The notes beneath the pieces were generated by a model that searched no databases, was not told where the DNA came from, and saw only the letters and a list, made by a program, of their open reading frames with translations. Position numbers and translations under genes: made by a program. A stretch of 38,140 nucleotides of DNA from RGIG9115 sp045644665. GTDB lineage: Bacteria; Bacillota; Clostridia; UBA1381. The stretch's first letter is position 1. Each line of letters begins with the position of its first letter. The DNA is taken from positions 1 through 38,140 of the forward strand of contig JAZRHH010000010.1 of assembly GCA_045644665.1 (NCBI GenBank), written 5' to 3'. Shown one piece after another: positions 23,070 through 32,399 of this stretch.

Positions 23070-25763
23070 ATGCACAAAAAAATACTTTCTCTAGTACTTA
23101 CAGCGTTTATTATTTTAAGTTCTGTCGCTGTGCCCGTTCAGGCAAAAGAATTATTCCCGTACGATTCCCTGATTTTCGGAGAAGATCAGGGAGATGCGGG
23201 TTCTGCCGAGGGTGACGGTTCAGAAAACGCTGAAAATGCCGAAAAATTCCTTTATGAAATGGAATTAAAAACCGTTGTTGGTCTCAGATGGATGAGCGAG
23301 ATCGAAGCCGGTAAATATAATCCCACAGAGCTTGTAAGCAAGCGCGATGTTTATGAATCACTTATAAACATGATAAAAGGACCTGATGTTGAAAAGACTA
23401 TAGATGTGTCAGGCGATAATGTAACATTTGAAGAGGTAGCAGATATATTCATAAAGAATTTATCTCTCAATCCTTATATTCCAAAGGGTACTACATTCTT
23501 TGCTGCAGGATCAATGGCAGGACTTTTCAAGGGTATGAAGGGAATAACCAAGGATGCGTATGTTAACCGTGAGCAGCTTGCAAAGATTTTGTATAACTCA
23601 CTTAAGATAAAACAATACGAAGCAAATATTGGTAAAACTCCTATTGCCTATGAAGAGGGCGCAACAGTTCAGGAAAACATTGAACTCCAGATAATAGAGG
23701 GTGTTATCACAGCTGACGAGTACATTGACTTTTACTCAAGCACTCCTTTGGAGGAAGGCTATGTTGCAATCAACAGAATGCCGGTTAAAAACGGAACTCC
23801 CGGCAAACAGCCGTTGCTTGGTAAAAAGGTTACAGCTTATCTAGCAGAGGTTGATGATGAACTTACTTTGTTATATGCATACGAAGAAGAGAGTAACCCA
23901 AAATCAGATGTGAAAATCACAACTGATGACTATATATCATCAACAAGCACAACTCTCCAGTACTACGAGGGTAGCAAGAACAAAAAGGCTAACTTGAATC
24001 CAAATGCAAGAGTTTTGTATAACGGTCGTTACTTAGGTCAACTTACATCTGTAAATCTTGCTTCATATGCAACAAACGAAGGCATTATTCAGACTATTGA
24101 TATGACAGAGGATGACAGAGCAGACCTTGTAATTATCACATCATTTGCAACATGGCATGTTGAAAGTGCATACACTGTTGAAGACGACTTTATCATAACA
24201 AGTACAATAAATTCAAGTACATTGCAGTATGATGAAAATGCCACATACTACTTTGTTAAAAACGGTGAGCTTGTTGCTGCAAGCGATATTAAACCGGGCA
24301 TGATTTTGTATGTTGCTGAGAGTCTTGGTACTACTGATAAGCTATATATGATATATATTAGCGAGGAAAAGATAGATGGAACAATAACAGGAGTTGGCGA
24401 CGGCACAATCGTTGTAGATGGTAAAACATATAAGAGAAGCAAAAACTTTACAGAGGCTGTAGATTATAGGGCAGCAACTATATATCTTGGTTATGACGGT
24501 AAAGTGGCTCATATCGTGTACACAAAGGAAAGCGATATGCAATACGGCTACATAATGTCTCTTACCTGTAACACAGAGGAGTCAGATGACGGTGTAATGT
24601 TCATGCGTGTGTTTACCATGGACGGCAAAGAAACAAAATACGAATCCGCAGAAAAAATCTGGTTCCAGAATGGTAGAAGTGACGTAACAAGTACTATTGC
24701 AGACCTTACCATAGAAGTTCCAAAGGTTAAGAGAACTCCAAAATATGTTTACGATGCACTAGTGGCTCAGGGCAAGTATCAGGTTGTTCAGTTTGGACTT
24801 GATACAGAGGGTAAAATCTCCAAGCTTGCTACAGCAGTAGATGCTACAGAAAGCGGACGCATTTATGAAAATGTTTTCTCTAAGGATTTTGCTTCAGCAG
24901 ATCGTATCAGATTCTATAACAAATACCTTGGACCAAGATTCAAGCGTAGTGCAAAAATGAATTATATGGTTGTTCCTGCAGCAGAAGAAAGAAAAGGCGA
25001 CATCAAATATTACTCTGTAAAAGCTGTTCCAACAGACCAGAGTATGACAAACCTTGAATTCTACGATGCAACTGCAAATGGTGACGTAGCAGGCGGTCTC
25101 ATAGTTCGTTATGTTGATTCTGCATCTGCATCTCTCACAGGCTCATGTGGAGCGGGAATTGTAAAGGAAGTTTCACTTGTTTATGACGAGGTAGAAGGTG
25201 GAGTTAACTATCAGGTAACAATTATCTCAAGAGAAGGCGAAGAAGTAAACGCAATCGTATCTCAGGATAATGACAATATGATAAACACAGGACGTACCAC
25301 AGAAAATGCCGCATTAAAGGCATCAGAGCTTCGCAAGGGAGATATCATCCTTTATGCAACAGACTCTCTTGGTGCATTAACTGCCTTTAACTGTGAACTA
25401 AGAGCAGCAGTTCCTACAGCTACCAAATACGAAAAAGGTGATGAATCAGTATCACAGACTTCTAACCTTGTTGCTATACTCACAGCCTTTACAGAGGTTC
25501 TTGGAGCAGAGACTAAGTCTAATGGAGACGTAATATTCTCAGCAAATACAGGACTTAATACTGTAACTGTAAACGGCAACCCGGTGCCAAACCCACTTTG
25601 GAACAGATCTTACAATGTACCAAAGGCAAGAAAGGTTCTTATTTATGATAGTGCAACAGGTGATGTCACAGTAGGTTCAGGTAAGGATATAGTAAAGGGC
25701 GATAAGATATTTATTCAAACAAACTATGACTACATAAGACAAACATACATTATCGTAAGATAA
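23070..25763 (+). CDS. Large secreted protein with degenerate SLH-like N-terminus
   Basis: 897 aa, beginning 3 bases after the previous stop and behind a GGAGGT ribosome site, hence the last gene of the operon. Signal peptide (cut near VQA-K), a short acidic Gly/Glu/Asp-rich spacer (about 35-60), then a helical region (about 65-200) with two blocks resembling worn SLH repeats (LVSKRDVYESLINMIKG, VNREQLAKILYNSLKI). The remaining 700 residues appear to be all-beta repeats with short strands such as TITGVGDGTIVVDGKTY and LVAASDIKPGMILYV, repeated in outline. No enzyme motif is recognised. Similar long proteins accompany SLH CAZymes in related Clostridia (recall). It could be a surface adaptor or pore-like component; function unknown. 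Confidence 0.65.
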   Translation: MHKKILSLVLTAFIILSSVAVPVQAKELFPYDSLIFGEDQGDAGSAEGDGSENAENAEKFLYEMELKTVVGLRWMSEIEAGKYNPTELVSKRDVYESLINMIKGPDVEKTIDVSGDNVTFEEVADIFIKNLSLNPYIPKGTTFFAAGSMAGLFKGMKGITKDAYVNREQLAKILYNSLKIKQYEANIGKTPIAYEEGATVQENIELQIIEGVITADEYIDFYSSTPLEEGYVAINRMPVKNGTPGKQPLLGKKVTAYLAEVDDELTLLYAYEEESNPKSDVKITTDDYISSTSTTLQYYEGSKNKKANLNPNARVLYNGRYLGQLTSVNLASYATNEGIIQTIDMTEDDRADLVIITSFATWHVESAYTVEDDFIITSTINSSTLQYDENATYYFVKNGELVAASDIKPGMILYVAESLGTTDKLYMIYISEEKIDGTITGVGDGTIVVDGKTYKRSKNFTEAVDYRAATIYLGYDGKVAHIVYTKESDMQYGYIMSLTCNTEESDDGVMFMRVFTMDGKETKYESAEKIWFQNGRSDVTSTIADLTIEVPKVKRTPKYVYDALVAQGKYQVVQFGLDTEGKISKLATAVDATESGRIYENVFSKDFASADRIRFYNKYLGPRFKRSAKMNYMVVPAAEERKGDIKYYSVKAVPTDQSMTNLEFYDATANGDVAGGLIVRYVDSASASLTGSCGAGIVKEVSLVYDEVEGGVNYQVTIISREGEEVNAIVSQDNDNMINTGRTTENAALKASELRKGDIILYATDSLGALTAFNCELRAAVPTATKYEKGDESVSQTSNLVAILTAFTEVLGAETKSNGDVIFSANTGLNTVTVNGNPVPNPLWNRSYNVPKARKVLIYDSATGDVTVGSGKDIVKGDKIFIQTNYDYIRQTYIIVR

Positions 25764-25770
25764 CAAATAA

Positions 25771-25810
25771 AAATACAGGAAACCGAAAATCGGTTTCCTG
25801 TATTTTTTTA
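25771..25810. terminator. Strong bidirectional terminator between the glycan operon and yesM
   Basis: A perfect 16-bp stem (25771-25786 with 25790-25805, loop AAA) is followed by a T run on the plus strand. The A-rich stretch before it gives a T-rich tail on the minus strand, so it can serve both convergent units. Confidence 0.9.
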
Positions 25811-25835
25811 AAGCCATTGAATGGTCTGTGCATTT

Positions 25836-27575
25836 TTATTGTTCAAACGGTATTGTTATAGTAACATAGGTGTATGTGCTGTCGGAGCTTATATCAATTC
25901 CATATTCCTCTCCGTACATAAGCTTTATACGTTTTTGTACATTGTACATTCCTATGTGCTTTGAGGGGAAGATGTCAACCTTAAATGTTTTTTCCAAATT
26001 CCTAATCTGTTCCTTTGAAATTACATTTCCCGTGTTTGCAATTTCAAAAATTATATTGTTATTCTTTCTAAAAGCTGATATTCTAAGAATATTTGTATCA
26101 AGCTCCGAGCCTTTAATTCCATGGGAAATTGCATTTTCCACTATAGGCTGCAATAGCAGCTTGATGGTTTTGTGCTGCATAAGTGACTCGTCAACGTTCC
26201 ATTCAACTTCAAAGTTATTAGTGCCTTTTAATTGCTCAATCTGTATATACTTCTTACAGTTCTCTATTTCAGACTCTATGCTCACAAAGGTTTCTCCTGT
26301 GTTAAGTGCAAACTCCAGAATGTCTGAAAGCAATAAAATGGACTTGTTTGCCGCAGTGACCTTTTTCGTTTCGTTCATAACAATTATATTAACTGCGTTT
26401 AGAGTATTAAACAAAAAGTGCGGCGTTATCTGCGTTTGCAGGGAACTTGCCTGCAATTTTTTAAAGTCTGTAATTTTGTCCGATAGTTCTTTGGACAGCA
26501 TCTGGTTTTTCTGCCTCAAATGAAGCAGCGTATCCTTAATTACCACCAACTCGCTCTTACCGCCAACAGGTGTGTATAAAAGTTCTTCCGGCCCTATGGA
26601 ATTCATTATAACGCATATCAGGTTGTAGAAGTATGCGGAGATGTATAATGAAGATACAAATGAAAGTATCAGTGCAACAAGCAGCAGAAGTATTGCCATT
26701 TTAAATACTGAGAATCTGTTTGATAGCATATTCTCCGGCACCTGATATTCTATTACCATATTGGAAGCGGTTGTATATGAATAAAGATAACCGTTATTTG
26801 TTTTATGAATTACCTCTTGGGGAGGCAGATTGTTAGGCTTTATTTTATACCTAAGTGTTTCCGGAGTAGTTTCCTCTCCGTTGTTAAATAATAACACACC
26901 ATCGTTATAAACTCTTGTGTATCCCGAGGTGGATTTTAGAACATCAAGCAGGTTTTCAAGATTTATATCAAAAATTACAAGTGCGCGGGGGTCGTTGGCT
27001 GTACCAATTCTAAGGCAAACATACAGGCTTTTGGAATTTGGCACCTTGTCTGCAACCATAAAGTTGTGTTTGTTTTGTTTTATGTTTTCATACCACAGCG
27101 GAACGTCTTTTTCTTCAAAGAAGAAAATTCGCGACTCGTGGTTTGTAATAAAATCTGATTTAAAGCTGTAAAGATATATGTTGTTTAAGTAATCATCATT
27201 AGAGAACATATAGTGGTGAAGGTTTTTTCTGACCTTTGTAAGTAGATTTATATTTTCCGGAGTTCCGCTGTTAATATCCTCCTGTGTAAGCTCGATAAAA
27301 TCAACGATATCCTCGTCCTTTTCCAATGAACTGTAGTATTCATAGGTTTTCTTAATAGTATTTTCTACAGTATCACAGGCTCGCAGGAAGTTTGAGTTAA
27401 CCATATTAATTGTATCATTTTCTACAGATCTGGTATAAAGCAAGAAGAAAATCGTATATACTATTAATATAGGTAAAATTACGAACAACAAGGTTCGTTT
27501 CAGATAAACATAAAATAAACTTCCGTAGCTTATATCTTTCAGATATTTTTTAAAATCATTTATTGAAAAGTTCAT
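25836..27575 (-). CDS. yesM: YesM-type sensor histidine kinase
   Basis: 579 aa. A membrane segment at about 27-47, an extracellular sensor region (about 50-288), a second membrane segment (about 290-315), then a linker and the His_kinase domain with QITPHFLFNTLN (phospho-acceptor His386). The HATPase has the N-box LLLQPIVENAISHG (Asn481) and the glycine motif KHIGMYNVQKR (about 539-549). Kinases of this class usually sense a sugar, directly or with a binding protein, and phosphorylate the YesN regulator, here encoded 15 bases upstream in the same minus-strand unit. The extracellular region lacks a recognised family signature. Convergent with the large operon, divergent partner of the transporter operon: the expected position for the switch of this locus. 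Confidence 0.92.
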   Translation of the reverse strand: MNFSINDFKKYLKDISYGSLFYVYLKRTLLFVILPILIVYTIFFLLYTRSVENDTINMVNSNFLRACDTVENTIKKTYEYYSSLEKDEDIVDFIELTQEDINSGTPENINLLTKVRKNLHHYMFSNDDYLNNIYLYSFKSDFITNHESRIFFFEEKDVPLWYENIKQNKHNFMVADKVPNSKSLYVCLRIGTANDPRALVIFDINLENLLDVLKSTSGYTRVYNDGVLLFNNGEETTPETLRYKIKPNNLPPQEVIHKTNNGYLYSYTTASNMVIEYQVPENMLSNRFSVFKMAILLLLVALILSFVSSLYISAYFYNLICVIMNSIGPEELLYTPVGGKSELVVIKDTLLHLRQKNQMLSKELSDKITDFKKLQASSLQTQITPHFLFNTLNAVNIIVMNETKKVTAANKSILLLSDILEFALNTGETFVSIESEIENCKKYIQIEQLKGTNNFEVEWNVDESLMQHKTIKLLLQPIVENAISHGIKGSELDTNILRISAFRKNNNIIFEIANTGNVISKEQIRNLEKTFKVDIFPSKHIGMYNVQKRIKLMYGEEYGIDISSDSTYTYVTITIPFEQ

Positions 27576-27590
27576 AAATCAATCCTTTCA

Positions 27591-28787
27591 TCAAATACGC
27601 TTCTGGTTTCTGTACTCCTTTGGTGTCATACCATATTGCTTCTGGAAAAGATTATAAAAATGTGTACGGTTGGTATATCCTACCATAGTACATATAGAGG
27701 ATATACTGTAATCTGTATTAACCAAAAATTCAGCAGCTTTTTCCATTCTTACGCTTGTCAAAATTTCTATAAAGGTCTTTTTTGTGCCTTTACTTATAAC
27801 TGCAGAAAGATATGACGGGTTAAATGGGAATATTTTTGTAAGCTCCTTTAATGAAAGGTCCTTAGCATAGTTCTCATTTATATATGAAAGAATATTTGAT
27901 ACAACAGATCCGGTACTTTGGTTTTCAAAGTCAACATCATTATCATTAATATCCAGCATATCGTTCATAGAGTTGTAGTATTTAACTGACGGAGTTTTAA
28001 GCATTGCATTTAATATGTTGTTAAAATTATCCGTATACTCTTCACAAAATGCAGATACCTGATCGTAAAAGCTTTCATTTTCTTCCGTCTTTGAAATTGC
28101 AATACACTCTATATTTCCGCCAAAATACCGTGTAATATATACATACATATCTTCCATTTCTGACGGAAGCAGATTACATGCAGCCTGAAAAATTCCCGAA
28201 TCTCCGTGCTTCCACACTTTGTTAATATAGTCCTCAAAGTCTTCTATATGAAAGCATATTAAGGAGCAGGGGTTTTTTTCGGGATTGATTTTTAACTTGG
28301 CATTTTCAAGTCGTTTTTGGAGCTCTTCCGGTGAGTTTATAATTCCCACCAGTAAATCTGACAAAAATTCATATCTTTTTACATTATTTTCAAAATAATT
28401 TGCATTTGTGTTTTTAACTTCGCTGTCCGGAATTTCTTCAAGAGTTTTGGTAAGCTCTTCAAAATCAACCGGCTTTGTGAGGTATCTGAAAACGTTTGCC
28501 TTAATTGCTTCCTGCGCATATTCAAAATCTCTGAAAGCAGTAAGTAGAATAATATGTGTCTTTGGAGAGTTTTCATGGAGATGCTTTGCAATATCAATGC
28601 CTGTTATACCCGGCATTTTTATATCAGATATAACCACATCAACATAATTTTCTTTTAAATACTCCAAAGCCTCTGTGCTCTTTGAAAATGTTTTTACTAT
28701 ATTATAGTCAGGAAGGGAATAGGAAATAAAGCTCGAAAGCCCGTCCAGAACTATAGTTTCATCATCAATTAAAACAAGAGTTTTCAC
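27591..28787 (-). CDS. yesN: YesN-type response regulator with AraC DNA-binding domain
   Basis: 398 aa. The receiver domain (1-120) has Asp8/Asp9, phospho-acceptor Asp55 (SDIKMPG), Thr83 and Lys105 (YLTKP). A middle region (about 130-290) has no clear family. Residues about 298-398 are two AraC-type helix-turn-helix motifs (LSLKELTKIFPFNPSYLSAV; YSISSICTMVGYTNRTHFYN) ending TPKEYRNQ. Start is GTG (28787) with AGGAGG 6 bases before it. It is first in the yesN-yesM unit. The likely targets are the paired 49-bp elements at 1709-1757 and 28872-28920; the latter lies 9 bases behind the yesN promoter, so autoregulation is possible. Confidence 0.92.
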   Translation of the reverse strand: MKTLVLIDDETIVLDGLSSFISYSLPDYNIVKTFSKSTEALEYLKENYVDVVISDIKMPGITGIDIAKHLHENSPKTHIILLTAFRDFEYAQEAIKANVFRYLTKPVDFEELTKTLEEIPDSEVKNTNANYFENNVKRYEFLSDLLVGIINSPEELQKRLENAKLKINPEKNPCSLICFHIEDFEDYINKVWKHGDSGIFQAACNLLPSEMEDMYVYITRYFGGNIECIAISKTEENESFYDQVSAFCEEYTDNFNNILNAMLKTPSVKYYNSMNDMLDINDNDVDFENQSTGSVVSNILSYINENYAKDLSLKELTKIFPFNPSYLSAVISKGTKKTFIEILTSVRMEKAAEFLVNTDYSISSICTMVGYTNRTHFYNLFQKQYGMTPKEYRNQKRI

Positions 28788-28833
28788 TTAGTACCTCCTA
28801 AAAACAGATAGTTTCATTTACCTCATTATCTAG

Positions 28834-28863
28834 ATTATAACATTTGACTCGGGATAAGGTCAA
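28834..28863 (-). promoter_or_regulatory. sigma-A promoter of yesN-yesM
   Basis: On the minus strand TTGACC (28863-28858), an 18-base spacer and TATAAT (28839-28834). Five of six -35 bases and all six -10 bases match consensus, so basal expression of the two-component pair is expected without activation. It faces away from the transporter promoter. Confidence 0.8.
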
Positions 28864-28871
28864 GGATATAG

Positions 28872-28945
28872 TACAACAATCAAATAATTCGATACAAATG
28901 TCCAAAATTTCGATATTGTTTTAGGGTATGTAGGTGTGCTATAAT
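28872..28945 (+). promoter_or_regulatory. Probable YesN activator site plus transporter-operon promoter
   Basis: Bases 28872-28920 are the second copy of the 49-bp element (40 of 49 bases shared with 1709-1757). Two TTCGATA motifs (28888-28894 and 28909-28915) lie exactly 21 bp apart. The -10 TATAAT is at 28940-28945, 19 bases after the element as in the other copy, and the -35 position (TTGTTT, 28916-28921) is poor and overlaps it. This predicts activation of the transporter genes by the divergently encoded YesN. Confidence 0.78.
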
Positions 28946-28971
28946 CTTTAGTAAAAGGGAGGAGTATAAAT

Positions 28972-29916
28972 ATGCAGTTAAAAACTCAAAGACAGACAAA
29001 ATTAAAAAGAAGCAGCGTCTCAAAGTATATGGAAAGACAATGGGACAGCATGGTTATTATACCAATGATTTGGGTATTTGTTTTTTCTTACTTGCCCATG
29101 GCAGGTATTATAATTGCTTTTAAAGACTATAACTATGCAGACGGAATGTTTGGAAGCCCCTGGGTAGGACTTGAGAATTTCAGAATATTCGTAACCTCAA
29201 ACGAATTTACTAAAATTACGTGGAATACACTATATATGAACTTCTTTTTCATTTTCGTAGGTATTTTCATGGCAGTACTTGTTGCAATTCTTCTTTATGA
29301 AGTAAAGAGTCGTAAAGCAACAAAAGTATATCAGACCGTTATGCTAACACCTCACTTTCTCTCATGGGTTATCGCAGCATACATGGCATATGCAATTCTT
29401 CGTCCAACTGGCGGCTTTTTAAATACAATACTCGGTAAGTTTGGTATAGAAAATATAGACTGGTATTCAAAACCCGGTGCTTGGCCAGTCATACTTCTTA
29501 TATGTAATGTATGGAAGCACATAGGTATGGACTCGATTATGTACTATGCAGCCCTTATGGGTATTGACAGCAGTATATTTGAAGCTGCAGAGGTTGACGG
29601 TGCAAATAAGTTCCAGAGAACCATATATATAGTTATACCTGAACTTATGAGTATTATTACCATTCTTGCAATACCCAAGATTGGTAACATATTCCGTGCA
29701 GACTTTGGTTTGTTCTATCAGGTACCTCGTGATGTAGGTCTTCTTTACAGCACAACAGACGTTATCGATACATATATTTTCAGAACAATGCGTGTTCTTG
29801 GTGACTTCGGTCTTTCAGGTGCTGTTAGCTTATTGCAATCAGTTGTTGGTATGACAGTCGTACTCTTTACCAACTGGGTTGCTAAGAAGATTGACCCATC
29901 CAGGGGATTATTCTAA
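28972..29916 (+). CDS. lplB: ABC sugar transporter permease, LplB type
   Basis: 314 aa, with about six membrane segments beginning at residue 24 after a basic N-terminus. The permease loop that contacts the ATPase begins EAAEVDGANK (Glu204). The sequence follows the LplB branch of carbohydrate-uptake permeases that import oligosaccharides, usually paired with YtcP-like permeases and YesMN regulators. GGGAGGAG precedes the ATG. Next gene 17 bases downstream. No ATPase gene follows, so a shared MsmX/UgpC-like ATPase elsewhere in the genome must be used. Confidence 0.92.
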   Translation: MQLKTQRQTKLKRSSVSKYMERQWDSMVIIPMIWVFVFSYLPMAGIIIAFKDYNYADGMFGSPWVGLENFRIFVTSNEFTKITWNTLYMNFFFIFVGIFMAVLVAILLYEVKSRKATKVYQTVMLTPHFLSWVIAAYMAYAILRPTGGFLNTILGKFGIENIDWYSKPGAWPVILLICNVWKHIGMDSIMYYAALMGIDSSIFEAAEVDGANKFQRTIYIVIPELMSIITILAIPKIGNIFRADFGLFYQVPRDVGLLYSTTDVIDTYIFRTMRVLGDFGLSGAVSLLQSVVGMTVVLFTNWVAKKIDPSRGLF

Positions 29917-29933
29917 GAGGGAGGAGATTAAAA

Positions 29934-30818
29934 ATGAAAATAAAGAAAAAATTACCACAATTAATACTAAACTTGATTTTTGTTGTAGTATCCTTATTAG
30001 TGATTTTCCCTTTTGTTCTTTTGGTAAGTACATCACTGTCAAATGAAACAGATATCGCACTGTACGGAACAAGTATTATTCCAAGAAAAATAGACCTTGC
30101 AGCATACAGATATGTTTGGAAAAACGGAAATATGATACTCGATGCCTATAAGGTAACAGGATTTGTATCAATTGTAGCAATGATACTGGGTACGTTTCTG
30201 AAGTCGTTGATCGCATATCCTCTTTCAAGAATGAACTACAGAAAGAGAAACTTTGTAGCATTCTATTTGTTCTTCACAATGCTTTTCCACGGTGGTATGG
30301 TTCCTACATATATCCTTATAACAAGGTACCTGCATCTTGACAATACTCTTTGGGTATATGTTCTTCGCGGACTTTTAAGTCCTTGGCATATATTTATGAT
30401 AAGAACATTCTTCCAGGGTGTTCCAAACGAAATTGTAGAAGCTGCAAGAATTGACGGTATGAGCGAATACGGAATATACTTGAAGATGATGATACCGCTT
30501 TCAAAGCCGGTTATCGCATCAGTAGCACTCTTTATGTTCCTTACAAAATGGAACGACTGGATGGCATCAATGCTTTACATAACAAACGAGAAGCTTTACA
30601 CCCTGCAGTACTTACTCCAGAAGATCTTAAAGGACATAGATATTATAAAACAGAATATGGAAATGGGTATAGACGTGGGAGTAGATATGTCAGAAATTCC
30701 GTCAGAAACTATGAGAATGGCAATGGCTGTTGTAGTTGCAGGACCTGCACTTGTTATATTCCCATTCTTCCAGAAGTATTTCGCAAAAGGTCTTACAGTT
30801 GGTAGTGTAAAAGGTTAA
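29934..30818 (+). CDS. ytcP: ABC sugar transporter permease, YtcP/AraQ type
   Basis: 294 aa, second permease of the transporter with about six membrane segments. The ATPase-contact loop begins EAARIDGMSEYG (Glu169). The C-terminus KGLTVGSVKG is the usual ending of this family. The ribosome site is GGGAGGAG. It forms a heterodimer with the preceding LplB-like protein. The stop codon lies in a small TAAGCAT/ATGCTTA hairpin (30816-30830) before the binding-protein gene. Confidence 0.92.
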   Translation: MKIKKKLPQLILNLIFVVVSLLVIFPFVLLVSTSLSNETDIALYGTSIIPRKIDLAAYRYVWKNGNMILDAYKVTGFVSIVAMILGTFLKSLIAYPLSRMNYRKRNFVAFYLFFTMLFHGGMVPTYILITRYLHLDNTLWVYVLRGLLSPWHIFMIRTFFQGVPNEIVEAARIDGMSEYGIYLKMMIPLSKPVIASVALFMFLTKWNDWMASMLYITNEKLYTLQYLLQKILKDIDIIKQNMEMGIDVGVDMSEIPSETMRMAMAVVVAGPALVIFPFFQKYFAKGLTVGSVKG

Positions 30819-30863
30819 GCATAATGCTTATAAAAATATAAATTAAAGAGAGGACGATGTAAA

Positions 30864-32318
30864 ATGAAGAAAAGAATTTTAAGTCTTGTACTGGGCCTTG
30901 CAATGTTACTTTCTCTTTTGGTAGTAACAACAGGCTGCAGCAATGACGGCGGTAACAGCGGCGAAGTTACACTCAAATGGTATGTGCCTGGAGATAAGCA
31001 GGCAGATATGGCAAGTGTAATGGAAGAAGTAAACAAGATTACAATGGAAAAAATTGGTGCAAAAGTTGACCTCGAGTTCATTGACACAGGCGCATATGCA
31101 GAAAAGATGAGAATGTTTATGGCTTCAGGAGAAGAGTTTGACCTTGCATTTACAGGCTATATTAATGAGTATTATAAGGCAGCTTCAGAGGGCGGCTTGA
31201 TGGATATCACAGATATAATCAAGAACGATGTTCCTGGTCTCTTGGAAGTGATTCCTGAAACACTTATAAAGTCTGCTACAATTAATGGCAAAATTTATGG
31301 TATTCCAAACGAGCAGGTTATGTCTAACCCAAGAGCTATTGCTACATATAAAGACCTTGAAGAAAAGTACAACTTCAAAGTTAGCGATGTAAAGCATATC
31401 GAAGATCTTGAGCCTATATTTGAAAAAATCAAGCAAAACGAGTCTAATATGTATGCAATTCAGCCAAAGATTGAATACTGGACAAGACCTGTATGGGAAA
31501 ATGTTGAAGACTCATCTAACGTTGTTATAAGAAAAGACGGTTCTACATACAAGGTAGAACTTCTTCAGAACACTCCTGAATACAGAAGAGCTATTCAAAA
31601 GACAAGAGAATATTATCAAAAGGGTTGGATCCGTCCTGATGCTGCAAGTATCGGAAGTGATTCAACAGAAGTAAATAACGGAAGATATGCATTCTTCTCA
31701 GCTACATATAAGCCGGGCGGAGAAGATTCACTTACTAAGTCTCAGGCAGGCAACAGAGCTGTAGCAGTTCAGATGCTTACAGGTCCATACATTGAGCGTC
31801 ATTCACCGCTCCTTGCAATGACTTCTGTTGGTGCTAACTCTAAGCACCCTGTAGAAGCAGTTAAGCTTATCGAACTTATTAACACAGATAAAGACTTCTA
31901 TAACCTTATCTGCTATGGTATAGAAGGAAAGCACTATACACTCACAGAAGAAGGCAAAGCAAAGGTAATCAAAGATGCAGGCTATGCACCAAACGCAGAC
32001 TGGAAGTTTGGTAACCAGTTCAACGCTTATGTTGCAGACGGCGTTGATTCACAGGTTTGGGCAGATACAAAGAAGATGAACGATGAAGCAGCTGTTTCAC
32101 CAATTTCCGGATTCTTCCCTGATAAGACAAAGATACAAAGTGAACTTAGCCAGATTGCAAATATCAACAGTGAATTTAAGGTATTGGTAAGTGGCGCAGT
32201 TGATCCTGACGAGTACTTAGAGAAATATCTTAAGAAGCTTGAAGAAGCAGGTCAGCAAAAGGTTTTGGAAGAGTTCCAAAGACAAGTTGACGAGTTCGTT
32301 GCAAAAAAGAACAAATAA
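30864..32318 (+). CDS. Sugar-binding lipoprotein of the ABC transporter
   Basis: 484 aa. Lipoprotein signal with lipobox VTTGC (Cys25), then an extracellular solute-binding protein (family 1 fold). The C-terminal 60 residues, with SPISGFFPDKTKI and the acidic helix near the end, resemble the DUF3502 region of LplA-type binding proteins. It would be anchored on the outer face of the membrane and deliver oligosaccharides to the two permeases encoded just upstream. The ribosome site is GAGAGGA. It is followed by a hairpin and then the GH3 gene, so high relative expression with partial readthrough is likely. Confidence 0.9.
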   Translation: MKKRILSLVLGLAMLLSLLVVTTGCSNDGGNSGEVTLKWYVPGDKQADMASVMEEVNKITMEKIGAKVDLEFIDTGAYAEKMRMFMASGEEFDLAFTGYINEYYKAASEGGLMDITDIIKNDVPGLLEVIPETLIKSATINGKIYGIPNEQVMSNPRAIATYKDLEEKYNFKVSDVKHIEDLEPIFEKIKQNESNMYAIQPKIEYWTRPVWENVEDSSNVVIRKDGSTYKVELLQNTPEYRRAIQKTREYYQKGWIRPDAASIGSDSTEVNNGRYAFFSATYKPGGEDSLTKSQAGNRAVAVQMLTGPYIERHSPLLAMTSVGANSKHPVEAVKLIELINTDKDFYNLICYGIEGKHYTLTEEGKAKVIKDAGYAPNADWKFGNQFNAYVADGVDSQVWADTKKMNDEAAVSPISGFFPDKTKIQSELSQIANINSEFKVLVSGAVDPDEYLEKYLKKLEEAGQQKVLEEFQRQVDEFVAKKNK

Positions 32319-32334
32319 TTAAATAAAACTTTTG

Positions 32335-32376
32335 TCAATGAATGGCTGTATTAACGTATGGTCATTCATTGATTTT
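32335..32376 (+). other. Stem-loop between the binding-protein and GH3 genes
   Basis: TCAATGAATG (32335-32344) pairs perfectly with CATTCATTGA (32363-32372), loop 18 bases, followed by TTTTATG. It could be a leaky terminator that lowers GH3 expression, or a 3'-protecting stem for the binding-protein mRNA. Confidence 0.5.
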
Positions 32377-32399
32377 ATGTGGTATAGGGGGAACGATTT

